NCBI RefSeq assembly: GCF_016482685.1
Contig: NZ_JACYHF010000004.1
Location: 248,001-312,000, forward strand
Reading direction: 5' to 3'
From: Streptomyces sp. DSM 110735
GTDB lineage: Bacteria > Actinomycetota > Actinomycetes > Streptomycetales > Streptomycetaceae
DNA length: 64,000 bases
The notes below the pieces were generated by a model. That model was not told the DNA's origin. It saw only the letters and a list, made by a program, of their open reading frames with translations, and searched no databases. Position numbers and translations under genes: made by a program. Below are positions 32,322-40,912 of this stretch, in pieces. How positions within the stretch are numbered: the first letter of the stretch is position 1; each line of letters starts with the position of its first letter.

Positions 32322-33143
32322 ATGTCGTCGCAGAGCTTGGCACTGATCGAGAACTGGCCCGTTCCCACCGCCGCCGCGGGCGTCGTACGCGCCGACGGGA
32401 CGGTCCTCGGCGCCCACGGTCCCGCCGGGCACCGCTTCCCGCTGGCGTCGGTGACCAAGCCGCTGGCCGCCTACGCGGCGCTCGTCGCGTACGAGGAGGG
32501 CGCGATCGAGCTGGACGAGCCCGCCGGTCCGTCCGGATCGACGGTCCGCCATCTCCTCGCGCACACCTCGGGACTCGCCTTCGACGAGCACCGCAGCCTG
32601 GCGGCGCCCGGGGAGCGGCGGCTGTACTCCAACGCCGGTTTCGAGCAGCTCGGGGACCACATCGCGAAGGCGGCGGAGATGCCCTTCGCGGAGTATCTGC
32701 GCCAGGCGGTGCTGGAGCCGCTGGGCATGACCGCGACCTCGCTGGAGGGCTCCCCCGCGAAGGACGGCGTCTCCACGGTCGAGGATCTGCTGCGGTTCGC
32801 CGCCGAGGTGCAGGCGCCCCGGCTGCTCGACCCGCGCACGGTCGCCGAGGCGATGACCGTGCAGTACCCGGGCACCAAGGGCGTCCTGCCGGGCTACGGC
32901 CACCAGAACCCGAACGACTGGGGTCTCGGTTTCGAGATCCGGGACGGCAAGTCCCCGCACTGGACCGGGAGTTCGTCCTCGCCCCGCACCTTCGGGCACT
33001 TCGGGCAGTCCGGCACCTTCCTGTGGGTCGACCCGGACGCGGGACTGTCCGCCGTCGCCCTGACCGACCGTGCCTTCGGACCGTGGGCGATCGAGGCGTG
33101 GCCGGTGTTCACGGACGCGGTGCTGGCGGAGTTCAGGGGCTGA
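32322..33143 (+). CDS. Serine hydrolase of the beta-lactamase/PBP (class C-like) family
   Basis: The 273-residue protein has the catalytic SxxK as SVTK (Ser43-Lys46), Tyr102 in LYSNAG replacing the YxN motif, and a late GHFGQSG segment in place of KTG. There is no signal peptide, so it is likely cytoplasmic, unlike true beta-lactamases. Family members include esterases, D-aminopeptidases and amide hydrolases. It is probably co-transcribed with the GNAT gene and converges with pirin. Confidence 0.88.
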   Translation: MSSQSLALIENWPVPTAAAGVVRADGTVLGAHGPAGHRFPLASVTKPLAAYAALVAYEEGAIELDEPAGPSGSTVRHLLAHTSGLAFDEHRSLAAPGERRLYSNAGFEQLGDHIAKAAEMPFAEYLRQAVLEPLGMTATSLEGSPAKDGVSTVEDLLRFAAEVQAPRLLDPRTVAEAMTVQYPGTKGVLPGYGHQNPNDWGLGFEIRDGKSPHWTGSSSSPRTFGHFGQSGTFLWVDPDAGLSAVALTDRAFGPWAIEAWPVFTDAVLAEFRG

Positions 33144-33158
33144 GCGGGGAGACGCCCC

Positions 33159-33845
33159 CTAGGACTCCATCGCCCACAGCAGGACCTCGGCATCCGTCAC
33201 CCCGGCCAGCTCCACGCCCCGCGCCCCGGTGATCCGCGCCGAGTCGCCGGGGCGCAGGGTGCCACCGGCGCCGGGAGTACCGGGGGTGCCGTCCGCGAGC
33301 CGTACCTCGCCGCGTACGACATGGACGTAGCGGAAGGGAGCGCCGGGAAGCGCGGTCCGCTCCCCCGGCGCCGGGCGCAGCACCCGCAGGGTGGCGCCCG
33401 CGCCAGGCACCGCGTACGGCTCGGTCGGATCACGGGCGACGGCGTACGACGGTTCGCCGCCGGGCGCCGACGGGGTCAGCCACATCTGCACGAAGACCAG
33501 CGGACGCGTGCCCTCGTTGCGCTCGGAGTGCCGTACGCCCGCCGCCGCGCTCAGATGCTGGACGTCGCCGGGACGGATCACGCTCGCGCGACCCGTGGAG
33601 TCGCGGTGGGTCAGCTCCCCCTCGGCCACCCACGTGACGATCTCCGTGTGGCTGTGCGGGTGTTCGGCGAAACCGGCGCCGGGCGCGAGGCGCTCCTCGT
33701 TGCAGGCGATGAGCGCGCCGAAGCGCAGGTTGTCCGGGTCGTAATGGGGACCGAAGGAGAAGGCGTGCCGGGAGTCGATCCCCGCCTCCGGGTCGCCCCC
33801 GCGATGCCGTTCGTCCGCGCGCCGTACCTCGATCACGAGCCCCAC
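33159..33845 (-). CDS. Pirin-family bicupin protein
   Basis: The 228-residue protein contains the pirin signature: DSRHAFSFGPHYDPDNLRFG, then GAGFAEHPHSHTEIVTWVAE, whose His/Glu residues bind a metal ion, and DVQHLSAAAGVRHSERNEG. The C-terminal cupin is more degenerate. Pirins act as quercetinase-like dioxygenases or redox-sensing regulators. GTG 33845 lies five bases after GGGGGA; GTG 33836 gives the more typical N-terminus (IEVRRADE). It is divergent from fasR by 96 bases, so the promoters may overlap. Confidence 0.88.
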   Translation of the reverse strand: MGLVIEVRRADERHRGGDPEAGIDSRHAFSFGPHYDPDNLRFGALIACNEERLAPGAGFAEHPHSHTEIVTWVAEGELTHRDSTGRASVIRPGDVQHLSAAAGVRHSERNEGTRPLVFVQMWLTPSAPGGEPSYAVARDPTEPYAVPGAGATLRVLRPAPGERTALPGAPFRYVHVVRGEVRLADGTPGTPGAGGTLRPGDSARITGARGVELAGVTDAEVLLWAMES

Positions 33846-33941
33846 GGTAGTCCCCCGGAAAAGCGCCGCCCGCCCCGGTGCCGGGCGCTCGGCGGGACCC
33901 GGCGACGCACGGTCCCCGCCGGATAAGGCACTCTTGTCCCC

Positions 33942-35147
33942 GTGCCCGAACCCGAATCCCACAGCAGCGATCCCGCACGTCATGCCGCCCACCCGCACTC
34001 CGCGACCCTGAAGCGGCTGGAGAAGTCCTCCGGGAATCTCGCCGCGCAGGCCATCGCGCGCATGGACGACACCCTGCCGTGGTACCGGGCGATGCCACCG
34101 GAGAACCGCTCCTGGATCGGGCTCGTGGCCCAGGCGGGCATCGCCGCCTTCACCGAGTGGTTCCGGCACCCGGACGCGCCCCAGGCCATCTCGACCGACG
34201 TGTTCGGCACCGCGCCGCGCGAGCTGACCCGGGCGATCACGCTGCGCCAGACCGTGGAGATGGTGCGCACCACCATCGAGGTCATGGAGAGCGCCATCGA
34301 CGAGGTGGCAGCCCCCGGCGACGAGCGCGTGCTGCGCGAGGCGCTCCTTGTGTACGCCCGGGAGATCGCCTTCGCCACCGCCCAGGTCTACGCCCAGGCT
34401 GCCGAGGCACGCGGTGCCTGGGACGCCCGCCTGGAGTCCCTGGTGGTGAACGCGGTGCTCAGCGGCGAGGCGGACGAGGGCGCCGTCAGCCGCGCCGCCG
34501 CGCTCGGCTGGAACTCCCCTGAGCATGTGTGCGTGGTGCTCGGCACCGCGCCCGAGGGCGACAGCGAGCTGACCGTGGAGGCGATCCGGCGAGCCGCCCG
34601 GCACGCCAAGCTCCAGGTGCTCACCGGGGTGCTCGGGGACCGGCTCGTGGTGATCGCGGGCGGCAGCGCCTATCCGCTCGCCGTGGCCAAGTCGCTGATC
34701 GGCCCGTACGCGGCGGGTCCGGTGGTCGCGGGACCCGTGGTGTCCGACCTCCAGGCCGCGACCCGCTCCGCGCAGGCGGCAGCGGCGGGGCTCAAGGCGT
34801 GTTCCGCCTGGCAGGACGCTCCCCGCCCGGTGCTGGCCGACGATCTGCTGCCCGAGCGCGCCATCGCGGGCGACCCGGGCGCGCGGGAGCAACTGGTGGA
34901 GGAGATCTACAGACCGCTGGAGGAGGCGGGCTCGGCGCTCCTGGAGACCCTGAGTGTCTACCTGGAGCAGGCGAGCAGCCTGGAGGGCGCGGCACGGATG
35001 CTCTTCGTTCACCCGAACACCGTCCGCTACCGGCTCCGACGTGTGACTGACGTCACCGGTTGGTCACCTTCCGATGTACGATCCGCGTTCACGCTGCGGA
35101 TCGCCCTGATCCTGGGGCGGCTGACCGATGGAGACGCCCAGCTCTAG
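33942..35147 (+). CDS. fasR: FasR, transcriptional activator of fatty-acid synthase genes
   Basis: The 401-residue protein has a PucR-type layout: an N-terminal sensory region (ARMDDTLPWYRAMPPENRSW), a central GGDEF-like/CdaR region (VCVVLGTAPEGDSELTVE) and a C-terminal helix-turn-helix (SVYLEQASSLEGAARMLFVH, then PNTVRYRLRRVTDVTGW). The HTH and its position immediately before fabD identify it as FasR, known from S. coelicolor as the activator of the fabDHPF operon. GTG 33942 is the start. The 3' end contains the first base of an inverted repeat (35147-35172) that may be its binding site. Confidence 0.93.
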   Translation: MPEPESHSSDPARHAAHPHSATLKRLEKSSGNLAAQAIARMDDTLPWYRAMPPENRSWIGLVAQAGIAAFTEWFRHPDAPQAISTDVFGTAPRELTRAITLRQTVEMVRTTIEVMESAIDEVAAPGDERVLREALLVYAREIAFATAQVYAQAAEARGAWDARLESLVVNAVLSGEADEGAVSRAAALGWNSPEHVCVVLGTAPEGDSELTVEAIRRAARHAKLQVLTGVLGDRLVVIAGGSAYPLAVAKSLIGPYAAGPVVAGPVVSDLQAATRSAQAAAAGLKACSAWQDAPRPVLADDLLPERAIAGDPGAREQLVEEIYRPLEEAGSALLETLSVYLEQASSLEGAARMLFVHPNTVRYRLRRVTDVTGWSPSDVRSAFTLRIALILGRLTDGDAQL

Positions 35148-35172
35148 CTTTTTGTCCGGGCTCCACAAAAGC
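35147..35172. promoter_or_regulatory. Candidate FasR operator upstream of fabD
   Basis: GCTTTTTGT (35147-35155) and ACAAAAGC (35165-35172) form an inverted repeat with a 9-base spacer. It lies directly after the fasR stop, 65 bases before the fabD start. It is AT-rich in a GC-rich genome and well placed for activator binding. The link to FasR is inference. Confidence 0.5.
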
Positions 35173-35236
35173 CCTTCGTGTTCTTCGTCCCTGTCCTCAC
35201 GGGCGGCCCAGGCCGTCCCCAAGAGAGAGTGTGAAG

Positions 35237-36184
35237 GTGCTCGTACTCGTCGCTCCCGGCCAGGGCGCCCAGACGCCCGGCTTCCTGACCCCCTGGCTCG
35301 AACTGCCCGGTGCCGCCGACCGCGTCGCCGCGTGGTCGGACGCCATCGGCCTGGACCTCGTCCACTACGGCACCGAGGCGGACGCGGACGCGATCCGCGA
35401 CACCTCGGTGGCGCAGCCGCTCCTGGTCGCCGCCGGAATCCTGTCCGCCGCGGCACTGGGTGACATCGCGTCGATCGCGCCCGGCGCGGTCGCGGGCCAC
35501 AGTGTGGGCGAGATCACCGCCGCCGCGATCACCGGCGTCCTGGACGACACCGAGGCGCTGCGCCTGGTCCGGCAGCGGGGTCTGGCCATGGCCGAAGCCG
35601 CCGCGATCACCGAGACCGGCATGTCGGCGCTGCTCGGCGGCGACCCGGAGGTCTCCGTCGCGCACCTGGAGAAGCTGGGTCTGACCCCGGCCAACATCAA
35701 CGGCGCGGGCCAGATCGTCGCCGCGGGCACGCTGGAGCAGTTGGCCGCGCTGAACGACGACAAGCCCGAGGGCGTCCGCAAGGTCGTCCCGCTGAAGGTG
35801 GCCGGCGCGTTCCACACCCGGCACATGGCGCCCGCGGTGGAGAAGCTGGCCGAGGCGGCCGCCTCCCTGGCGCCCGCCGACCCGGCGTTCCCCTACGTCT
35901 CCAACAAGGACGGGCAGACCGTCGCGACGGGCACCGAGGTGCTTGAGCGGCTGGTCGGCCAGGTCGCCAACCCGGTCCGCTGGGACCTGTGCATGGAGAC
36001 CTTCAAGACGCTCGGCGTCACCGCGCTGATCGAGGTGTGCCCGGGCGGCACCCTGACCGGCCTGGCCAAGCGTGCCCTGCCGGGCGTGCGGACGCTGGCG
36101 CTGAAGACCCCCGAAGACCTCGACGCGGCGCGCGCGCTCATCGCCGAGACCGTGACTCCTGCCGCCGACGCGGCGGGCGTCTGA
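35237..36184 (+). CDS. fabD: Malonyl-CoA:ACP transacylase
   Basis: The 315-residue enzyme moves malonyl groups from CoA to AcpP. The nucleophile Ser89 is in AGHSVGE and His193 in GAFHTRHM; the 104-residue spacing equals that of S. coelicolor FabD (Ser97/His201). The oxyanion region is VLVAPGQGAQTPGF. GTG 35237 was preferred over GTG 35231 because the GAGAGAG ribosome site would be too close to the latter. It is the first gene of fabD-fabH-acpP-fabF and also supplies malonyl-ACP to type II polyketide synthases in Streptomyces. Confidence 0.96.
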   Translation: MLVLVAPGQGAQTPGFLTPWLELPGAADRVAAWSDAIGLDLVHYGTEADADAIRDTSVAQPLLVAAGILSAAALGDIASIAPGAVAGHSVGEITAAAITGVLDDTEALRLVRQRGLAMAEAAAITETGMSALLGGDPEVSVAHLEKLGLTPANINGAGQIVAAGTLEQLAALNDDKPEGVRKVVPLKVAGAFHTRHMAPAVEKLAEAAASLAPADPAFPYVSNKDGQTVATGTEVLERLVGQVANPVRWDLCMETFKTLGVTALIEVCPGGTLTGLAKRALPGVRTLALKTPEDLDAARALIAETVTPAADAAGV

Positions 36185-36194
36185 GAAGGAGCCC

Positions 36195-37232
36195 ATGGCA
36201 ATGGCGAAGATCAGGCCCAGCAAGGGCGCCCCGTACGCGCGCATCCTCGGGGTCGGCGGTTACCGGCCGACCCGGGTGGTGCCCAACGAGGTGATCCTGG
36301 AGAAGATCGACTCCTCCGACGAGTGGATCCGCTCCCGCTCCGGCATCGAGACCCGGCACTGGGCGGGTCCCGAGGAGACGGTCGCCGCGATGTCGATCGA
36401 GGCGGCGGGCAAGGCCATCGCCGACTCGGGCATCGACGCCGACCGGATCGGCGCCGTGGTGGTCTCCACGGTCTCCCACTTCAGCCAGACCCCGGCGGTG
36501 GCCACCGAGATCGCGCACAAGCTGGGCACCGACAAGGCCGCCGCGTTCGACATCTCGGCGGGCTGCGCGGGCTTCGGCTACGGCCTGACCCTCGCCAAGG
36601 GCATGGTGGTGGAAGGTTCCGCCGAGTACGTGCTCGTCATCGGCGTGGAGCGGCTCAGCGACCTGACCGACCTGGAGGACCGCGCGACGGCCTTCCTGTT
36701 CGGCGACGGCGCGGGCGCGGTCGTGGTCGGTCCGTCCCAGGAGCCCGCCATCGGTCCCACGGTGTGGGGCTCGGAGGGCGACAAGGCCGGCACCATCAAG
36801 CAGACCGTCACGTGGGACCGCTTCCACGTGGGGGACGTCTCCGAACTCCCCCTGGACAGCGAGGGGAACATCAAGTTCCCCGCCATTACGCAGGAAGGTC
36901 AGGCGGTCTTCCGCTGGGCCGTGTTCGAGATGGCGAAGGTCGCCCAGCAGGCGCTGGACGCGGCCGGGATCACCTCGGACGACCTGGACGTCTTCATCCC
37001 GCACCAGGCCAATGTGCGGATCATCGACTCGATGGTGAAGACTCTCAAGCTGCCGGAGCACGTCACGGTCGCCCGTGACATCCGCACCACCGGCAACACC
37101 TCGGCCGCGTCGATCCCGCTCGCGATGGAGCGGCTTCTGGCGACCGGCGAGGCCAAGAGCGGCGACACGGCGCTCGTCATCGGATTCGGGGCGGGTCTGG
37201 TCTACGCCGCCACGGTCGTTACCCTCCCCTAG
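36195..37232 (+). CDS. fabH: 3-oxoacyl-ACP synthase III (KAS III)
   Basis: The 345-residue enzyme starts the fatty-acid cycle by condensing an acyl-CoA starter with malonyl-ACP. The catalytic triad is visible: Cys124 in FDISAGCAGFGYG, His270 in FIPHQANVRI and Asn301 in RTTGNTSAASIP. The CoA-contact region is SDEWIRSRSGIETRHW. In Streptomyces FabH prefers branched starters (isobutyryl- and methylbutyryl-CoA). ATG 36195 follows GAAGGAG and lies 10 bases after the fabD stop. Confidence 0.97.
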   Translation: MAMAKIRPSKGAPYARILGVGGYRPTRVVPNEVILEKIDSSDEWIRSRSGIETRHWAGPEETVAAMSIEAAGKAIADSGIDADRIGAVVVSTVSHFSQTPAVATEIAHKLGTDKAAAFDISAGCAGFGYGLTLAKGMVVEGSAEYVLVIGVERLSDLTDLEDRATAFLFGDGAGAVVVGPSQEPAIGPTVWGSEGDKAGTIKQTVTWDRFHVGDVSELPLDSEGNIKFPAITQEGQAVFRWAVFEMAKVAQQALDAAGITSDDLDVFIPHQANVRIIDSMVKTLKLPEHVTVARDIRTTGNTSAASIPLAMERLLATGEAKSGDTALVIGFGAGLVYAATVVTLP

Positions 37233-37311
37233 GCACTCCGTGCCGGACCAGCGGTCCGATGCGGGGAAAATGCCACTTAACTGTCTGAACATCGAAGAAG
37301 GAGCGCCTGAC

Positions 37312-37560
37312 ATGGCCGCCACCCAGGAAGAGATCGTCGCGGGCCTTGCCGAGATCGTGAACGAGATCGCCGGCATCCCCACCGAGGACGTCCAGCTCGA
37401 CAAGTCCTTCACGGACGACCTCGACGTCGACTCCCTGTCCATGGTCGAGGTCGTCGTCGCCGCCGAGGAGCGCTTCGACGTGAAGATCCCGGACGAGGAC
37501 GTCAAGAACCTCAAGACCGTCGGTGACGCCACCGACTACATCCTCAAGCACCAGGCCTGA
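37312..37560 (+). CDS. acpP: Acyl carrier protein
   Basis: The 82-residue acidic helical protein has the phosphopantetheine attachment site DLDVDSLSMVE, Ser41. ATG 37312 follows GAAGAAGGAG. The body (GLAEIVNEIAGIPTEDVQLD, then IPDEDVKNLKTVGDATDYI) is typical of the primary FAS ACP. It carries growing acyl chains between FabD, FabH and FabF. It lies 79 bases after fabH, a gap that could hold a secondary promoter. Confidence 0.97.
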   Translation: MAATQEEIVAGLAEIVNEIAGIPTEDVQLDKSFTDDLDVDSLSMVEVVVAAEERFDVKIPDEDVKNLKTVGDATDYILKHQA

Positions 37561-37657
37561 GGCTCGTAGGTCTCGCGGCCGCACGGCCCGGGACCGCAAG
37601 GCCCCGCCACCCGGCGGTGGCGCCGTAGATTCCCGCATCGTTGGAGAAAGAATTCCC

Positions 37658-38920
37658 GTGAGCCCGACCAATCGCACCGTGGTCGTCACCGGTATCGGCG
37701 CAACCACACCGCTGGGTGGCGACGTGCCCTCCACCTGGGAGGCCCTGCTCGCCGGCCGGTCCGGCGTCGGCCGCCTGACGGAGGACTGGGCGGAGGAGCT
37801 GCCGGTCAGGATCGCCGCGCGTATCGCGGTCGAGCCCGGTGAGATCATCCCCCGCCCGCAGGCCCGCAAGCTGGACCGCTCGGCGCAGTTCGCGCTGATC
37901 GCCGCCAAGGAAGCCTGGCAGGACGCCGGTTTCACCGCCAAGGCGGGCGAGGACCAGACCGTCAACCCCGACCGGCTCGGCGCGGTCATCGCCTCCGGCA
38001 TCGGCGGCGTGACGACCCTGCTCGACCAGTACGACGTGCTCAAGGAGAAGGGCGTACGCCGCGTCTCCCCGCACACCGTGCCGATGCTGATGCCCAACTC
38101 CCCGGCGGCCAACGTCGGTATCGAGCTGGGTGCCCGCGCCGGTGTGCACACCCCCGTGTCGGCCTGCGCCTCGGGCGCGGAGGCCATCGGGTACGCGATC
38201 GAGATGATCCGCACCGGGCGTGCGGACGTGGTCGTGGCCGGTGGTACCGAGGCCGCCATCCACCCGCTTCCCATCGTGGCCTTCGGCAACATGATGGCGA
38301 TGTCCAAGAACAACGACGACCCCGAGGGCGCCTCGCGCCCCTACGACGCGGGCCGCGACGGCTTCGTGCTCGGCGAGGGCGCCGGTGTCATCGTGCTGGA
38401 GTCCGAGGAGCACGCCAAGGCGCGCGGTGCCCGGATCTACGTCGAGGCGGTCGGTCAGGGCATCTCCGCCGACGCGCACCACATCACGCAGCCGGAGCCC
38501 TCGGGCAACGGCATCGCGCACGCGCTGCAGAACCTGCTGGACTCGACCGACCTGAAGCCGTCGGAGATCGTGCACGTCAACGCGCACGCCACCTCGACGC
38601 CGCAGGGCGACGTGGCCGAGGTCAAGGCGCTGCGCAAGGTGTTCGGGGACGACGTCGACCACATGGCGATCTCCGCCACCAAGTCGATGACCGGTCACCT
38701 CCTGGGCGGCGCGGGCGGCATCGAGTCCGTCGCCTCGATCCTGGCGCTGGTCAACCGCACCGCCCCGCCGACCATCAACGTCACCGAGCTGGACCCCGAG
38801 GTCAACGCGGACGTCGTCGTCGGCGAGCCGCGCGCCCTTCCCGAGGGTCGTATCGCCGTGCTGAACGACTCGTTCGGCTTCGGCGGTCACAACGTGGTCC
38901 TGGCGTTCAGGACGATCTGA
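37658..38920 (+). CDS. fabF: 3-oxoacyl-ACP synthase II (KAS II)
   Basis: The 420-residue condensing enzyme has Cys170 in TPVSACASGAEAIG, His310 in HVNAHATSTPQGD and His347 in TKSMTGHLLGG, the Cys-His-His triad of KAS I/II. It elongates acyl-ACP with malonyl-ACP. GTG 37658 follows GGAGAAAG. It ends the fab cluster; the 97-base gap after acpP contains no obvious terminator, and a very strong hairpin follows its stop. The N-terminus MSPTNRTVVVTGIG is typical of Streptomyces FabF. Confidence 0.97.
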   Translation: MSPTNRTVVVTGIGATTPLGGDVPSTWEALLAGRSGVGRLTEDWAEELPVRIAARIAVEPGEIIPRPQARKLDRSAQFALIAAKEAWQDAGFTAKAGEDQTVNPDRLGAVIASGIGGVTTLLDQYDVLKEKGVRRVSPHTVPMLMPNSPAANVGIELGARAGVHTPVSACASGAEAIGYAIEMIRTGRADVVVAGGTEAAIHPLPIVAFGNMMAMSKNNDDPEGASRPYDAGRDGFVLGEGAGVIVLESEEHAKARGARIYVEAVGQGISADAHHITQPEPSGNGIAHALQNLLDSTDLKPSEIVHVNAHATSTPQGDVAEVKALRKVFGDDVDHMAISATKSMTGHLLGGAGGIESVASILALVNRTAPPTINVTELDPEVNADVVVGEPRALPEGRIAVLNDSFGFGGHNVVLAFRTI

Positions 38921-38937
38921 GTCGCCGTGCCGCTTCT

Positions 38938-38972
38938 ACGGCCCGGTCTCCGCTCGGCGGAGACCGGGCCGT
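38938..38972 (+). terminator. Terminator of the fab cluster
   Basis: A perfect 16-bp stem (ACGGCCCGGTCTCCGC/GCGGAGACCGGGCCGT) has a 3-base TCG loop, 18 bases after the fabF stop. It also faces the convergent membrane-protein gene ending at 39001 and probably works in both directions. Confidence 0.92.
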
Positions 38973-39000
38973 CGTCGTGCGTCCGGATTCTGATCGGGGA

Positions 39001-39591
39001 TCAGCCCGCGTCGTGCGGCAGCGGTGCGGCCGGTGCGGCGAGGACGCCGAGGGCCAGGGTCGCGGTGGCGGCGAGGGCGGCGGGCAGGTGGTCCGGGGGC
39101 AGGAGGACGACCGTCCAGGGATACGGCTGCCCGTTGGCACCGGCGTTGCCGATGAGCATCACCGTGATGACCCAGGCGACGGGCGCGACGGGCGCGACCT
39201 GAGGACCCGCCAGTCGGCGCACACAGAGCATCAGTCCGGTCAGGAATGCGGTGTTGCGCCCGACCGTGTGCGCGGTCGGGGCGTCGAGGAGCACCGCGAC
39301 GGCGTACGCCACGACGACCGTGAGCAGGACGGTGCCCAGGATCAGCGCCTGGTCGTAGCGGGCGACGGGACGGCTGCCCGACGCCTCCGCGCCCGGCAGC
39401 CCGCTGCCGAGGCAGTACGCCAGCCCCGTACACACGAGGAGCGGGGCGAAGAGGACCAGCGGCCGGGCGGCGGAACTGCCGAGCGAGGGCAGCGCGACCG
39501 CCGTGTCCCCGGCCGCGGCGGTCAGCGCGGCGCAGGCGACGAGGGCGAGCGCGAGGAACGGGAACTGTCGTGTCGTCAGCCACAGACGCAC
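39001..39591 (-). CDS. Putative integral membrane protein of an ABC-transporter-like operon
   Basis: The protein (196 residues from GTG 39591) has about six hydrophobic segments: QFPFLALALVACAALTAAAG, PLVLFAPLLVCTGLAYCLG, ALILGTVLLTVVVAYAVAVL, AWVITVMLIGN and the C-terminal LPAALAATATLALGVLAAPA. It is the third gene of a minus-strand operon after an ABC ATPase and a larger membrane protein, four bases from the latter's stop. It is likely a permease-like or accessory subunit. GTG 39591 fits spacing; ATG 39615 would overlap the upstream gene by 20 bases. No family was recognised. Confidence 0.72.
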   Translation of the reverse strand: MRLWLTTRQFPFLALALVACAALTAAAGDTAVALPSLGSSAARPLVLFAPLLVCTGLAYCLGSGLPGAEASGSRPVARYDQALILGTVLLTVVVAYAVAVLLDAPTAHTVGRNTAFLTGLMLCVRRLAGPQVAPVAPVAWVITVMLIGNAGANGQPYPWTVVLLPPDHLPAALAATATLALGVLAAPAAPLPHDAG

Positions 39592-39595
39592 CGGA

Positions 39596-40912
39596 TCACG
39601 CCCCCTTCCCGGCACTGGCGGGCAGGGTCTCCGGTGCGGGCGCGCACCGCTGAAGCAGTGTGACGTTGCGGGTGAACCACGCGAGTTGCTCGGCGGAAGA
39701 CAGCTTGGTCTCCTTCTTCACCACGGGCATCACCTGCGGGTCGGCTGCCAGCTTCTGGCCGTGCTGGCTCTGGATCTCGTCGGCTTCCATGCCCGCGGTG
39801 ACCATGAGCCAGGCGGTGAGCGTGCCCGCGTGGCCGGTCCGTACGTCGGAGGTGGTGGGGCACGGCGGGAGCGGGGGCAGCGCGGACGCCGCGACGCTCG
39901 CCCGCAGGTCCGCGTCGCTCATGTCCGGGTAGAGGAACAGCCGCCAGGTCCGCGGGGCGACGGGTGCCGCCTCGGAGACGAAGGCGAGTTCCTCCGGGCG
40001 TTCCAGTCCCGCCGCGACGAGGCGCGGCACGACGTCCTGGGCGGCGGCGGACAGCGGCTCCAGGCGGTCGGCGGCTTCCACGGGGACGCAGATCCTGGGT
40101 GCCTCGCCCGTGCACACGGGCGCGTCGGTACGGGCTCGCGGCGGCGGGTCGCCCTTCCAGTCGCGTACGGGCAGCGCGGCGGCGACCGTGAAGGCGCTCA
40201 GACAGACCAGGGAGGCGGCGGTCGCCGCGCCCGCCCGTACGACCCGGGGACGCCGCCACCGGGCGATCCCGGCGCTGACCAGGACGGCGGTCAGGACGCC
40301 CGTGGCGAGCACCGCCGGTACGGCGAGCGCCACGGGGTTCACGGTGGTGGTGAGGTCGCCGGAGGGGGCGTCGAGCCAGCCGGTGAGTTCCCGCAGCCAC
40401 ATCGGGTGGACGACCGTGACGGGCATGACGAGGCACAGATAGTCGACGACGAGGATCAGCGGGGTGGCCAGGACGCGCGGCAGCACCGTGCCGAGCCCGT
40501 AGCCCAGGACGGTGTGGACGAGGACGAGGTAGCCCGCCATGGCCAGCACGCCCGGGTGCGGCCAGTCGTGGGCGGCACCGGTCGCCAGGCGCACGGTCAG
40601 CAGGCACACCGCGATCGCCGCCGCGCCGAGGAGGGCGACGGGCCACAGCACCCCCGCTGCGACGGCACAGCGCCCGCGCACCGGTGCGAGCCGCTGGACC
40701 CCCGCCCGGCGCAGCCGCCCCGCCTCCCACGCCGCGAAAGCCGCGCAGGCGGGGGCGTAGAAGGGGAGGGTGTGTCCGACGAGGGCGGTGTTGCCCGCCC
40801 AGTAGGCGGGTTCGTTCGCGGCCTCGTGGCTGCTGACCAACCACACCCAGGCGAGGACCAGGGGCGCGACCCGGACGACGCCGGTGGTGCGCAGCGCTGT
40901 CGTCAGGCGCAT
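39596..40912 (-). CDS. Membrane protein with large C-terminal domain, probable ABC permease partner
   Basis: The 438-residue protein has six or so helices in its first 240 residues (VLAWVWLVSSHEA, AAGVLWPVALLGAAAIAVCL, VLATPLILVVDYLCLVMPVT, ASLVCLSAFTVAAALP). A ~190-residue hydrophilic C-terminal domain follows with several Cys (APVCTGEAPRICVP, PPCPTTSDV, LQRCAPAP) that is probably extracytoplasmic. The ATPase gene's 3' end overlaps its start by 10 bases, coupling the two. It may be the permease of an export system; the family was not securely recognised. Confidence 0.72.
   Translation of the reverse strand: MRLTTALRTTGVVRVAPLVLAWVWLVSSHEAANEPAYWAGNTALVGHTLPFYAPACAAFAAWEAGRLRRAGVQRLAPVRGRCAVAAGVLWPVALLGAAAIAVCLLTVRLATGAAHDWPHPGVLAMAGYLVLVHTVLGYGLGTVLPRVLATPLILVVDYLCLVMPVTVVHPMWLRELTGWLDAPSGDLTTTVNPVALAVPAVLATGVLTAVLVSAGIARWRRPRVVRAGAATAASLVCLSAFTVAAALPVRDWKGDPPPRARTDAPVCTGEAPRICVPVEAADRLEPLSAAAQDVVPRLVAAGLERPEELAFVSEAAPVAPRTWRLFLYPDMSDADLRASVAASALPPLPPCPTTSDVRTGHAGTLTAWLMVTAGMEADEIQSQHGQKLAADPQVMPVVKKETKLSSAEQLAWFTRNVTLLQRCAPAPETLPASAGKGA

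Noticed and set aside
35148..35236. The fabD leader considered as a riboswitch.
   Set aside because: No recognisable aptamer fold or terminator/anti-terminator pair; the inverted repeat is better explained as an operator.
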